Positions 7,448 to 15,228 of a stretch of 35,070 bases of DNA are shown here, in pieces (position 1 is the first letter of the stretch; every line of letters starts with the position of its first letter). The stretch is from Alphaproteobacteria bacterium (lineage in GTDB: Bacteria; Pseudomonadota; Alphaproteobacteria; Micavibrionales; UBA2020). Made by a program: the position numbers and the translations under genes. Below the pieces are notes generated by a model. That model did no database searches and was not told the DNA's origin. It saw nothing but the letters and a program-made list of their open reading frames with translations. Where the stretch lies: the NCBI GenBank assembly GCA_030682495.1, contig JAUXOC010000044.1, positions 1 through 35,070 on the forward strand, read 5' to 3'.

Positions 7448-7493
7448 CAGGGACCTTCCCTTTCTTTTTTCTACTACTGTTTGATACAAGCAA

Positions 7494-7522
7494 ATCCTAG
7501 CTTTTTCGCCGCGACTCGTCAA
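7494..7522 (-). promoter_or_regulatory. Sigma70-like promoter for the coiled-coil gene
   Basis: On the minus strand, TTGACG (complement of 7517-7522), a 17-nt spacer and TAGGAT (complement of 7494-7499) stand about 40 nt before the ribosome binding site of the gene starting at 7447. The remainder of the 7448-7671 gap holds a GGTGC-ATAA-GCACC hairpin at 7567-7580 in the putA leader. No clear putA promoter was found. Confidence 0.55.
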
Positions 7523-7671
7523 TTTTATGTTAATTTATTATTGTATATCAAAGAATTAGAGAAAACGGTGCATAAGCACCACAAGCTAGAATTTGAAAAA
7601 TTTGCCCCATGCAAAGCCGCGCCGAAAGGGGTAAATTAAAGCCCTCTTCCAGCCGCCAAAGGTGACAGACG

Positions 7672-10600
7672 ATGCAAAACGCTGCCAAGCCCCTGCCGAT
7701 GAAGCCAAACGGACGCACCGGCCTCCCCGCGCTGCCGCTCAACGATGCCTATCATCTGGATGAAAACGCATCGGTGGCAGAACATCTGGCGCTGATCCCG
7801 CTTGATGATGCGGCGACGCTGCGTATCAAAGGCAAGGCGCGGCAATTGATACAGACCGTGCGCGACAACCGCCGCCGCTTTGGCGGTATCGACCGCTTCC
7901 TCAACGAATTCGGCCTGACGACGCGCGAGGGTATTGCGCTGATGTGCCTGGCCGAAGCGCTTTTGCGTATCCCCGACAGCGATACCGCCGACAAGATGAT
8001 CCGCGATAAAATCGGCGGCGCGGAATGGGACAAACATATCGGAAAAACCGACAGCCTTTTCGTCAATGCATCGACATGGGCGCTGATGCTGACCGGCAAA
8101 GTGATTGCGGATGTGGAGGAAGAAAAATCCCTCTCCGTCTCCGCCATTGCGGGCAAGCTGGTATCGCGCGTGGGCGAACCCGTGGTACGGCAGGCCATGC
8201 TGCATGCCATGAAAATCATGGGGCAGCAATTTGTCATGGGCCGCACGATTGGCGAGGCACTTGTCCGCGCGGAAGACGCCGAAAAAACCGGCTCCCGCCA
8301 TTCTTACGATATGCTGGGTGAAGGCGCGCGCACGGCGGCCGATGCACAGCGGTATTTTGACGCCTATGACAGCGCCATTCACGCCATCGGCAAAGCGGCG
8401 GCAGGCCGCGGCTGCATTGAAGCCCCCGGCATTTCCGTCAAGCTTTCGGCCATTCATCCGCGCTATGAATACGCCAAGCGCGAAACCTGCGTGCCGGAGC
8501 TAACCGAAAAGCTGCTCAGACTCGCGCAGAAATGCGCTGGGTACGATATCGGCCTGACGGTAGATGCGGAAGAAGCACACCGGCTTGAAATCTCGCTCGA
8601 GATCATCGCCAATGTGTTTCGTGACCCGTCACTGAAAGGCTGGAACGGTTTCGGTCTTGCCATCCAGTCCTATCAAAAACGCTGCACCCGCGTGATCGAT
8701 ATTCTCGCCGCGCTCTGCGCCGAAACTGGCGGGCGCATGATGGTGCGCCTCGTCAAAGGCGCGTATTGGGACAGCGAAATTAAATACGCGCAGACGGGCG
8801 GCCTTGCGGGCTATCCCGTATTCACACGCAAAAATGCCACCGATGTGGCCTATCTGGCCAATGCGGCGAAACTGCTTGCGCGCCGTGATGTGTTTTATCC
8901 GATGTTCGCCACGCATAACGCCTATACCGTCGCGGCGATCATGGAACTGGCCGGTGCCGATCAGACCGGTTTTGAATTCCAGCGGCTGCACGGCATGGGC
9001 GAGCCTCTCTATCATCAAATCGTCGGACGTGGCGAAGGCAAATATCCCTGCCGCATCTACGCCCCCGTCGGCAGCCATCAGGATTTGCTGCCCTATCTGG
9101 TGCGGCGCCTGCTGGAAAACGGCGCGAATACCAATTTCGTCAACCGCCTGCAAAACGACGCCGTGCCGATTGACGATATGTTGCAAGACCCCCTTGCCTA
9201 TATGCAGGCGCAGCACAGCAAGCCGCACCCGAAAATCCCGCTGCCCGCCGATCTTTATGGGGACAGCCGTAAAAATTCGCGCGGTATCGAATTCGCCAAT
9301 GGCGCGGTCAGCGCAAAAATGCTGACCGACATCGCAGGGCATGCGCAAAAAACATGGACAGCCGCGCCGCTGCTGAACGGCGAGACGCGCAAAGGCACGG
9401 CAGAAGATGTCTTCGACCCCGCCGATACATCGCGCCGCGTCGGCAGCGTTGTTTTCGCCACCAAAGAAGACTGCGGTACTGCACTACATACGGCGCAGGA
9501 AGCCTTTGCAGCATGGAACGCCACGCCCGCCGAGACGCGCGCCGATGCACTGTGCCGCATGGCTGATCTGATGGAAGAAAACATGGCGGAGCTGATGGCG
9601 CTCTGCGTGCGCGAAGCAGGAAAGACGCTGCCCGATGCGGTGGCCGAAGTGCGCGAAGCGGTCGATTTCTGCCGCTATTACGCCGCCGAAGGCCGCAAGC
9701 ATTTCAGCGCACCCGACGTTCTGCCCGGCCCGACGGGCGAGAGCAATACGTTGCAGATGGAAGGCCGCGGTGTTTTCCTCTGCATCAGTCCGTGGAATTT
9801 TCCGCTGGCGATTTTTGTCGGACAAGTCACAGCTGCGCTGATGGCGGGCAATACCGTTATTGCGAAACCGGCGGAACAAACCTGCCTGATCGCGCAATAT
9901 GCGGTGGAATTGCTGCACAAAGCGGGCATTCCCAAAAACGTGCTGTCACTGCTGCCCGCCACGGGCGAGATGACAGGTCAGTATCTGGTACCTGACCCGC
10001 GTATCGCCGGCGTCTGCTTTACCGGATCGACCGAAGTCGCGCAGATCATCAACCGCACGCTGGCCGCGCGCGACGGCGCGATTGTGCCTTTGATCGCAGA
10101 GACCGGAGGGCAGAACGCGATGATCGCGGATTCAACCGCCTTGCCCGAACAGATTGTCGATGATGTGATTACCAGCGCATTTCGCTCTGCGGGGCAGCGC
10201 TGTTCCGCCTTGCGTGTGCTTTTCGTGCAGGACGGCATCGCCGATAAAGTCATCGAGATGCTTGCGGGCGCTTGCCGCGAACTTTCGCTTGGCGACCCGC
10301 TTGATCTGGCAACCGACATCGGCCCCGTCATCGACAAGGCCGCGCTGGAAATACTGGAATCACACGCGGCGCGCATGGAAAGCGCCGGTAAAAAAACCGC
10401 CGAAGTGCCGCTGCCCGCAAATCTGCCCAAAGGCTATTTCTTTGCGCCGCGCGCTTTTGAAATCAGCGATATGTCTTCGCTGAAACGCGAAGTTTTCGGC
10501 CCCGTGCTGCATATCATCCGCTTCAAAGGCGAAGACCTCGACGGCGTTGTCAAACAAATCAACCAAAGCGGTTACGGCCTGACCTTTGGCGTGCATACGC

Positions 10601-10842
10601 GTATTGATCATACGATGGCCGATCTCTGCCGCCGCGTGCGCGCGGGCAATTGCTACGTCAACCGCTCCATGATCGGCGCGGTGGTCGGCGTGCAGCCCTT
10701 CGGCGGGATGGGCATTTCCGGCACAGGGCCCAAGGCAGGCGGGCCGCATTACCTGCCCCGCTTTGCAACCGAACGCACCGTCACGGTCAACACAACAGCA
10801 TCGGGCGGCAATACCACGCTGGTATCGCTGAGCGAGGAATAA
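7672..10842 (+). CDS. putA: Bifunctional proline dehydrogenase / delta-1-pyrroline-5-carboxylate dehydrogenase
   Basis: This 1056-residue enzyme oxidises proline to glutamate in two steps. The proline dehydrogenase barrel covers about 180-500, with FAD/substrate segments RLVKGAYWDSEIKYAQ, ATHNAYTVA, FEFQRLHGMGEPLY and PVGSHQDLLPYLVRRLLENG (R478/R479 bind the proline carboxylate). The aldehyde dehydrogenase half covers about 540-1040, with FTGSTEVA (NAD site), E810 in AETGGQNA and the catalytic C844 in SAGQRCSALR. The N-terminal ribbon-helix-helix DNA-binding domain of E. coli PutA is absent, so it is the shorter, non-repressor type without autoregulation. AAAGGTGA precedes the ATG. nadD follows 5 nt after the stop; the link is NAD use only in the broadest sense. 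Confidence 0.97.
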   Translation: MQNAAKPLPMKPNGRTGLPALPLNDAYHLDENASVAEHLALIPLDDAATLRIKGKARQLIQTVRDNRRRFGGIDRFLNEFGLTTREGIALMCLAEALLRIPDSDTADKMIRDKIGGAEWDKHIGKTDSLFVNASTWALMLTGKVIADVEEEKSLSVSAIAGKLVSRVGEPVVRQAMLHAMKIMGQQFVMGRTIGEALVRAEDAEKTGSRHSYDMLGEGARTAADAQRYFDAYDSAIHAIGKAAAGRGCIEAPGISVKLSAIHPRYEYAKRETCVPELTEKLLRLAQKCAGYDIGLTVDAEEAHRLEISLEIIANVFRDPSLKGWNGFGLAIQSYQKRCTRVIDILAALCAETGGRMMVRLVKGAYWDSEIKYAQTGGLAGYPVFTRKNATDVAYLANAAKLLARRDVFYPMFATHNAYTVAAIMELAGADQTGFEFQRLHGMGEPLYHQIVGRGEGKYPCRIYAPVGSHQDLLPYLVRRLLENGANTNFVNRLQNDAVPIDDMLQDPLAYMQAQHSKPHPKIPLPADLYGDSRKNSRGIEFANGAVSAKMLTDIAGHAQKTWTAAPLLNGETRKGTAEDVFDPADTSRRVGSVVFATKEDCGTALHTAQEAFAAWNATPAETRADALCRMADLMEENMAELMALCVREAGKTLPDAVAEVREAVDFCRYYAAEGRKHFSAPDVLPGPTGESNTLQMEGRGVFLCISPWNFPLAIFVGQVTAALMAGNTVIAKPAEQTCLIAQYAVELLHKAGIPKNVLSLLPATGEMTGQYLVPDPRIAGVCFTGSTEVAQIINRTLAARDGAIVPLIAETGGQNAMIADSTALPEQIVDDVITSAFRSAGQRCSALRVLFVQDGIADKVIEMLAGACRELSLGDPLDLATDIGPVIDKAALEILESHAARMESAGKKTAEVPLPANLPKGYFFAPRAFEISDMSSLKREVFGPVLHIIRFKGEDLDGVVKQINQSGYGLTFGVHTRIDHTMADLCRRVRAGNCYVNRSMIGAVVGVQPFGGMGISGTGPKAGGPHYLPRFATERTVTVNTTASGGNTTLVSLSEE

Positions 10843-10847
10843 GCAGC

Positions 10848-11465
10848 ATGCGCAGCGCGCCGTCATTGTTCAGCAGCGGGCTGTGGTCTGGCCGCACGGT
10901 CGGGCTTTTGGGCGGGTCGTTCAACCCCGCGCATGACGGTCACCGGCATATCAGCCTGATGGCGCTGAAACATCTTGGCCTTGATGCGGTGTGGTGGATG
11001 GTCAGCCCGCAGAACCCGCTGAAATCGACGCGTGATATGGCACCGCTGGAACAGCGCATGCAAAGCGCCCGCCGCGCCGCGCGACACCCGCAAATTGTTG
11101 TGACCGATATCGAAACGCAGATGAACACGCAGTACACCGCCGATACGCTGGCGAAACTGCGGCAGTATTTTCCGCGCACAAATTTTATCTGGCTGATGGG
11201 CACGGATAATTTACGGCAGGTGCACCGCTGGCAAGACTGGCAGGATATTTTCAGCCGTCATGCCGTCTGCGTCCTTGACCGCCCGCCGCGCGGCAACAGC
11301 CTGAAATCCTGCCCCGCGCTGGAGCGTTACCGCCACCGGTTGATCCCCGAAAGCGCGGCGGCAGACCTTAAAAACCGCAATCTGCCGGCCTGGACGATTC
11401 TACATATTCCGCTGAATAACCTCTCCGCCACCGCCCTCCGCGCGGCGCAAAAAGACGGTAAATAA
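10848..11465 (+). CDS. nadD: Nicotinate-nucleotide adenylyltransferase
   Basis: A 205-residue NadD makes deamido-NAD from nicotinate mononucleotide and ATP. It shows the nucleotidyltransferase signature GGSFNPAHDGHRHIS (23-37), VWWMVSPQNPLK, MGTDNLRQVHRWQDW and the C-terminal LSATALR, the equivalent of the ISSTxIR motif. The ATG at 10848 is preferred because it lies 5 nt after the putA stop and gives the standard length; GAGGAATAAGC at the end of putA is the ribosome binding site. In many alphaproteobacteria nadD is followed by rsfS, as here. Confidence 0.95.
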   Translation: MRSAPSLFSSGLWSGRTVGLLGGSFNPAHDGHRHISLMALKHLGLDAVWWMVSPQNPLKSTRDMAPLEQRMQSARRAARHPQIVVTDIETQMNTQYTADTLAKLRQYFPRTNFIWLMGTDNLRQVHRWQDWQDIFSRHAVCVLDRPPRGNSLKSCPALERYRHRLIPESAAADLKNRNLPAWTILHIPLNNLSATALRAAQKDGK

Positions 11466-11502
11466 AGGTTTTCGCACGATTTAATGCGGTTTTTCTGCCT
11501 TA

Positions 11503-11531
11503 TTGCCCCTTATTTCGGTTGGCGGTATAAT
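11503..11531 (+). promoter_or_regulatory. Strong sigma70-type promoter upstream of rsfS
   Basis: TTGCCC (11503-11508), a 17-nt spacer and a perfect TATAAT (11526-11531) predict a transcript starting near 11538. It lies in the 198-nt gap between nadD and rsfS and drives a leader containing an intrinsic terminator. This is the best-scoring promoter by eye in the window. Confidence 0.65.
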
Positions 11532-11562
11532 AAAAGCAGGATCAACAAGTCTGGAGCCGCCT

Positions 11563-11598
11563 TTGTGCGCACAAGAATTGTTTTATAACCGTATTTGA
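11563..11598 (+). other. Possible leader peptide in the rsfS leader
   Basis: A TTG codon at 11563 lies 6 nt after TGGAG and opens 11 codons (CAQELFYNRI after the start). They end in TGA at 11596-11598, exactly at the foot of the terminator stem. An overlapping GTG-started reading at 11565 is equally short. TTGTGCGCACAA (11563-11574) is itself a 12-bp palindrome, so the signal may be structural rather than coding. Confidence 0.25.
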
Positions 11599-11632
11599 CG
11601 CAAGGCGTTGAAACCGCGCTTGCGTCTTTTTT
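11597..11632 (+). terminator. Intrinsic terminator inside the rsfS leader
   Basis: GACGCAAG (11597-11604) pairs perfectly with CTTGCGTC (11619-11626), with further GCG/CGC pairing inside, and T6 follows at once. It ends about 20 nt before the rsfS ribosome binding site and about 95 nt after the predicted transcription start. CGCCTT at 11558-11563 can pair instead with AAGGCG at 11602-11607, a possible antiterminator. Confidence 0.8.
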
Positions 11633-11663
11633 GTTTGCTGACGAACCTTAAAGGGAGGCGATC

Positions 11664-12155
11664 ATCGCTACCACACCGAAAAAACCGGCCAAGAAAACCG
11701 CTGCCAAAAAACCCGCGCTGAAGGCCGTAAAATCCGCGCCCGCCAAAAAGCCCGCCGCTGCGAAAAAGACTCCTGCCCCCGCTCCTGCCGCTTCCACCGG
11801 CAGAGGCGTCGCGCTGCACGAGATGATCGTCAAGGCGCTGGATCAGGACAAGGGCGACAATATCGTCTCCATCGACCTTGCGGGCAAAAGCGCGCTGGCC
11901 GATTTTATGGTGATTGCCACCGGCACCTCTTCCCGCCATGTGACAGGTATGTCCGAAAAGCTGAAACAGCGCCTGTCCAAAGAAGGCATCATCGCCCGTA
12001 TCGAGGGTGCCAGCACCGGCGACTGGGTGATTGTGGATGCGGGCGACGTGATCGTCCATCTGTTCCGCGCCGAGGTTCGTACTTTCTATAACCTTGAAAA
12101 GCTCTGGGCCTCCGACTTCGCGACCATCGACTATACGCTTTACAAGTCGGTTTAA
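11664..12155 (+). CDS. rsfS: Ribosomal silencing factor RsfS, apparent ATC start
   Basis: RsfS binds ribosomal protein L14 (uL14) and blocks subunit joining. The conserved domain covers about residues 50-160, with the signatures ATGTSSRHV, GDWVIVDAGDVIVHLF and YNLEKLW. The reading frame opens after TAA at 11649-11651 and contains no ATG, GTG or TTG until 11823. That internal ATG would cut into the first helix (GVALHEMIVKAL) and has no ribosome binding site. Upstream, GGGAGG (11653-11658) stands 5 nt before ATC at 11664. The frame then continues as ATTPKKPAKKTAAKKPA, a Lys/Ala/Pro-rich extension with the codon bias of the gene. I therefore set the start at ATC, giving 163 residues; a sequencing error in an original ATG cannot be excluded. 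rlmH follows 26 nt on. Confidence 0.88.
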   Translation: MATTPKKPAKKTAAKKPALKAVKSAPAKKPAAAKKTPAPAPAASTGRGVALHEMIVKALDQDKGDNIVSIDLAGKSALADFMVIATGTSSRHVTGMSEKLKQRLSKEGIIARIEGASTGDWVIVDAGDVIVHLFRAEVRTFYNLEKLWASDFATIDYTLYKSV

Positions 12156-12181
12156 TTTTTTCGCCAAACAGACTGAATAAT

Positions 12182-12631
12182 ATGAAGATAAAAATCATCG
12201 CCGTCGGGCGGCTCAAAAATTCGCCGCTGCGCGACCTCTGCGATGAATATATCAAACGGCTGGGCTGGCCGGTGCGCATCGAAGAAATCGACAGCCCCAA
12301 GGCCGCCACCTCGGCCATCGAAGCGCCGCTGATTTTAAAACACATTCCGGAAAACGCTTTCGTTGTCGCGCTTGATGAACGGGGCGAAAGTTTTTCCAGC
12401 CCCGCCTTTGCCGAAAAACTTTCCCGCTGGCGCGATATGGCGCCGGGCAACGAGATTATCCTGCTCATCGGCGGTGCGGACGGTTTCGATAAAACGGTGC
12501 GGGACAAAGCCAAGTTTTTGCTCTCGTTCGGCAAACAAACATGGCCACATATGCTGGTTCGGGTTATGCTGTTAGAGCAGATTTACCGTGCCCAGCAAAT
12601 CCTTGCCGGGCATCCGTACCACAGGGCATAA
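12182..12631 (+). CDS. rlmH: 23S rRNA (pseudouridine1915-N3)-methyltransferase
   Basis: RlmH has 149 residues, near the usual 155. It is a SPOUT methyltransferase that modifies pseudouridine 1915 in helix 69 of 23S rRNA in the assembled ribosome. Seen here: the start MKIKIIAVGRLKN, ALDERGESFSSPAFA, the S-adenosylmethionine loop LIGGADGF and the C-terminal knot segment HMLVRVMLLEQIYRAQQILA ending HPYHRA. It has no strong ribosome binding site. The envC gene starts 1 nt after its stop, so they are translationally coupled. Confidence 0.97.
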   Translation: MKIKIIAVGRLKNSPLRDLCDEYIKRLGWPVRIEEIDSPKAATSAIEAPLILKHIPENAFVVALDERGESFSSPAFAEKLSRWRDMAPGNEIILLIGGADGFDKTVRDKAKFLLSFGKQTWPHMLVRVMLLEQIYRAQQILAGHPYHRA

Positions 12632-12632
12632 G

Positions 12633-13808
12633 ATGCCGCGTTTGACCGCCGCACATATACCGTTCCTGATCCTTTTCATGACGCTGGCAATCTGGCCGCG
12701 CCCTGCCGATGCGGGCGACAAAAACAAGGTCAAGGCCGCGCTGGAAGCAAAACAGGCCGCGCAGGTCAAACTTCTCAAAAAATCGCAGACGCTGGAACAG
12801 GAAACCACCGCCCTGCAAGCCAAGCTGATCGATATGTCAAAAGGTCTGCGCAAACTGGAGGACTCCCTTGCCGACGGCAAGACGCGGCTCTCGACCCTGC
12901 AAAAAGACAAATCACAGCTGGAACACAAATTGTTTGCCGAACAAGACACTGTCGGCGGCCTGGTCACAGCGGCGCAGCGTTTCAGCCGCACATCGACCCC
13001 GACAATGATGGTGCAATCCGACCCGCTGGAAGCCGCGCGCGCCGCAAGGCTGATGAAAACGCTGATACCCGTCCTGCACGAAAAATCCGCTGCTCTGCGC
13101 GCCGAAATTGCCGCGCTCGACAGCCTTGAAAAAGATATCGCCGCGCAGCAGGACAAGCAACAGCGCGCCCTCGCCGCTATCAACGCCGAAGAAGACAAGC
13201 TCGGCAAGCTGCTCGAAGAACGCCGCAAAGACCTGCACCAGACCGAAGCCGAAAAGACCGCCAATAACGCCGAAGTCGCGCGGCTGGCGCGTGAAGCCAA
13301 AAACCTTGACGAACTGGTTGAAAAAGTCGAACAGATCGACCGCCCGCGCGCCAAACCCGCGCGCAGCGATGCCGAAAAAACACGCACCGCTGGCGTATCC
13401 GCCGCCGCGCCTGTCGGGTCGGCACATTCGCCCGTCCCCGGCACGGTGCGCACGGGCTTTGGCGAGACGGACGATCTGGGCGCACCCAGCAAGGGCATCA
13501 CCTATAACGCGCGCAGCAACGCCCGCGTGGTCACCCCCCTTGCGGGAACCGTCCGCTTTGCCGGACCGTTTCACAAATACAAGCATATCTTGATCGTCGA
13601 GCATGCGGGGGGGTATCATAGCCTTATCGCCGGACTCGGCCGCGTCGATACCGTTGTCGGTGCCCGCGTCGCCGCCGGAGAGCCGGTCGGCACGGTTGAC
13701 CGCACCGACAGTGATAACCATCCCGTTTACTACGAACTGCGCCGCAACGGCACACCCATCAATCCCCAGAAAATTCTGGTCGCCCAACGCAAACAGGACA
13801 AAATTTAG
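12633..13808 (+). CDS. envC: Murein hydrolase activator EnvC (degenerate LytM)
   Basis: This 391-residue exported protein has a signal peptide (1-27, ending PADA), two long coiled-coil segments (about 30-120 and 150-250) and a C-terminal LytM/M23 domain (about 280-385). The zinc ligands are lost: the first His region reads KGITYNARSNA, and the HxH position reads YYELRRNG. That matches EnvC, which does not cut peptidoglycan but activates AmiA/AmiB-type amidases at the septum. It is placed between rlmH and ctpA as in many alphaproteobacteria. The ATG at 12633 gives a clean signal peptide; an upstream in-frame ATG would lie inside rlmH. Confidence 0.92.
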   Translation: MPRLTAAHIPFLILFMTLAIWPRPADAGDKNKVKAALEAKQAAQVKLLKKSQTLEQETTALQAKLIDMSKGLRKLEDSLADGKTRLSTLQKDKSQLEHKLFAEQDTVGGLVTAAQRFSRTSTPTMMVQSDPLEAARAARLMKTLIPVLHEKSAALRAEIAALDSLEKDIAAQQDKQQRALAAINAEEDKLGKLLEERRKDLHQTEAEKTANNAEVARLAREAKNLDELVEKVEQIDRPRAKPARSDAEKTRTAGVSAAAPVGSAHSPVPGTVRTGFGETDDLGAPSKGITYNARSNARVVTPLAGTVRFAGPFHKYKHILIVEHAGGYHSLIAGLGRVDTVVGARVAAGEPVGTVDRTDSDNHPVYYELRRNGTPINPQKILVAQRKQDKI

Positions 13809-13810
13809 CC

Positions 13811-15217
13811 ATGACCACGAGAAAAAAACTGACCGCCGCCGCAAGCGCTCTCGCTATTGCCGTTGTTATATCGACATCCTATTCGGTGTTTGCAGGATCG
13901 GGCGCGCCGCGCACGGCGGGCAAGTCGGTACCGGCCAGCACCTACCGCGCGCTTGACCTCTTCGGCGATGTGTTTGAACGCGTCCGCGCCGATTACGTTG
14001 ATCCGGTTGAAGACCGCAAACTGCTGGAATACGCGCTGAACGGCATGCTGTCGAACCTCGACCCCCACTCGTCCTATATGTCCGAAGAAGAAGCCAAGGC
14101 GATGTCGGTACAAAACCGCGGCGAATTCGGCGGGCTTGGTATCGAAGTCACGATGGAAAACGGCGTTGTCAAAGTCGTATCCCCCATTGACGAAACCCCT
14201 GCCGCGCGCGCCGGTGTGCAATCGGGCGACCTGATCGTCGAAATCGACGGCCAACAAGTCATGGGCTTGTCGCTGAACGAAGCCGTAGACAAAATGCGCG
14301 GCCGCGTCGGCACCAACATCATCCTGACCATCGTGCGCGCAGGCACGCCCGAGCCGCTGCGCCTGACGCTGACACGCGACATCATCCAGATCAAATCGGT
14401 GCGCTCCCGCATCGAATCTGGCAACGTCGGCTACATCCGCATGTCCGCGTTTAACGGCCAGACGTACCCCGGCCTGCAAAAAGCGTTTCAGGATATCGAA
14501 AAAGAAGCCGGTAACAAGCTGATCGGCTACGTGCTCGACCTGCGCAACAATCCTGGCGGCTTGCTGGATCAGGCGATTGCCGTTTCGGACGCATTCCTCG
14601 ACAAAGGTGAAATCGTCTCCACCCGTGGCCGCAAAGCCGAAGACACCCGCCGCGACAACGCAACGCCGGGCGACCTTGCCCGCGGCCTGCCTGTCGTTGT
14701 CATCATCAACGGCGGTTCGGCTTCGGCGTCGGAAATCGTCGCCGGCGCGCTGCAAGACCACAAACGCGGCATCATCATGGGCACGCAAAGCTTCGGCAAG
14801 GGATCGGTGCAGACGCTGATCGACGTGCCGGGTGGCGGGTCGATCAAGCTGACCACGGCACGCTACTACACGCCGTCCGGCAATTCCATTCAGGGCACCG
14901 GCATCACGCCGGATATCATGGTTGAACGCGCCAAGATCGTCGAAGAAAAGAGCACCTTCGGTGAAGTGCATGAAGCCGATCTCAAAGGCTCGCTGAAAAA
15001 TCAGGCCACAACACCTGAAAAAGTCAACGACCCGACCCTGCAACCCGAAAACAAAAAACCGGAAGATGGCGCGGCAAAACCCGACGATAAAAAACCCGCA
15101 GGCAAAGATGGCAAAGCCGCCGAGACGGAAAAATCGGACGACTATCAGCTGATCCGCGCGATTGACGTGCTGCAGGGCATCGCGCTCTACCGCGCGACCG
15201 GCGCTGCGAAACCCTGA
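13811..15217 (+). CDS. ctpA: C-terminal processing protease CtpA (S41 family)
   Basis: The 468-residue periplasmic protease has a signal peptide (1-28, SYSVFA), a PDZ domain (about 105-190, GLGIEV...GLSLNEAV) and the S41 catalytic core. The Ser-Lys dyad is S305 in GGSASASE and K330 in SFGKGSVQT, with D316 at the spacing known from Prc. A charged Lys/Asp/Glu/Pro tail (about 395-440) precedes the last helix. It trims C-termini of periplasmic proteins and in several bacteria degrades cell-wall hydrolases, which fits the envC neighbour. The start is 2 nt after the envC stop. Confidence 0.96.
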   Translation: MTTRKKLTAAASALAIAVVISTSYSVFAGSGAPRTAGKSVPASTYRALDLFGDVFERVRADYVDPVEDRKLLEYALNGMLSNLDPHSSYMSEEEAKAMSVQNRGEFGGLGIEVTMENGVVKVVSPIDETPAARAGVQSGDLIVEIDGQQVMGLSLNEAVDKMRGRVGTNIILTIVRAGTPEPLRLTLTRDIIQIKSVRSRIESGNVGYIRMSAFNGQTYPGLQKAFQDIEKEAGNKLIGYVLDLRNNPGGLLDQAIAVSDAFLDKGEIVSTRGRKAEDTRRDNATPGDLARGLPVVVIINGGSASASEIVAGALQDHKRGIIMGTQSFGKGSVQTLIDVPGGGSIKLTTARYYTPSGNSIQGTGITPDIMVERAKIVEEKSTFGEVHEADLKGSLKNQATTPEKVNDPTLQPENKKPEDGAAKPDDKKPAGKDGKAAETEKSDDYQLIRAIDVLQGIALYRATGAAKP

Positions 15218-15228
15218 TAGATCACGCG

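Noticed and set aside
8629-9348. Minus-strand open frame inside putA
   Set aside because: It lies fully within conserved putA catalytic sequence and has no ribosome binding site or motif.
11470-11495. CGCA...TGCG with T5 just after nadD
   Set aside because: A 4-bp stem is not enough; the clear terminator is at 11597-11632.
12572-13844. Long minus-strand open frames across envC and ctpA
   Set aside because: They are shadows of GC-rich coding sequence; the products are Arg/Ser/Cys-rich without motifs, while the plus-strand genes have clear families.
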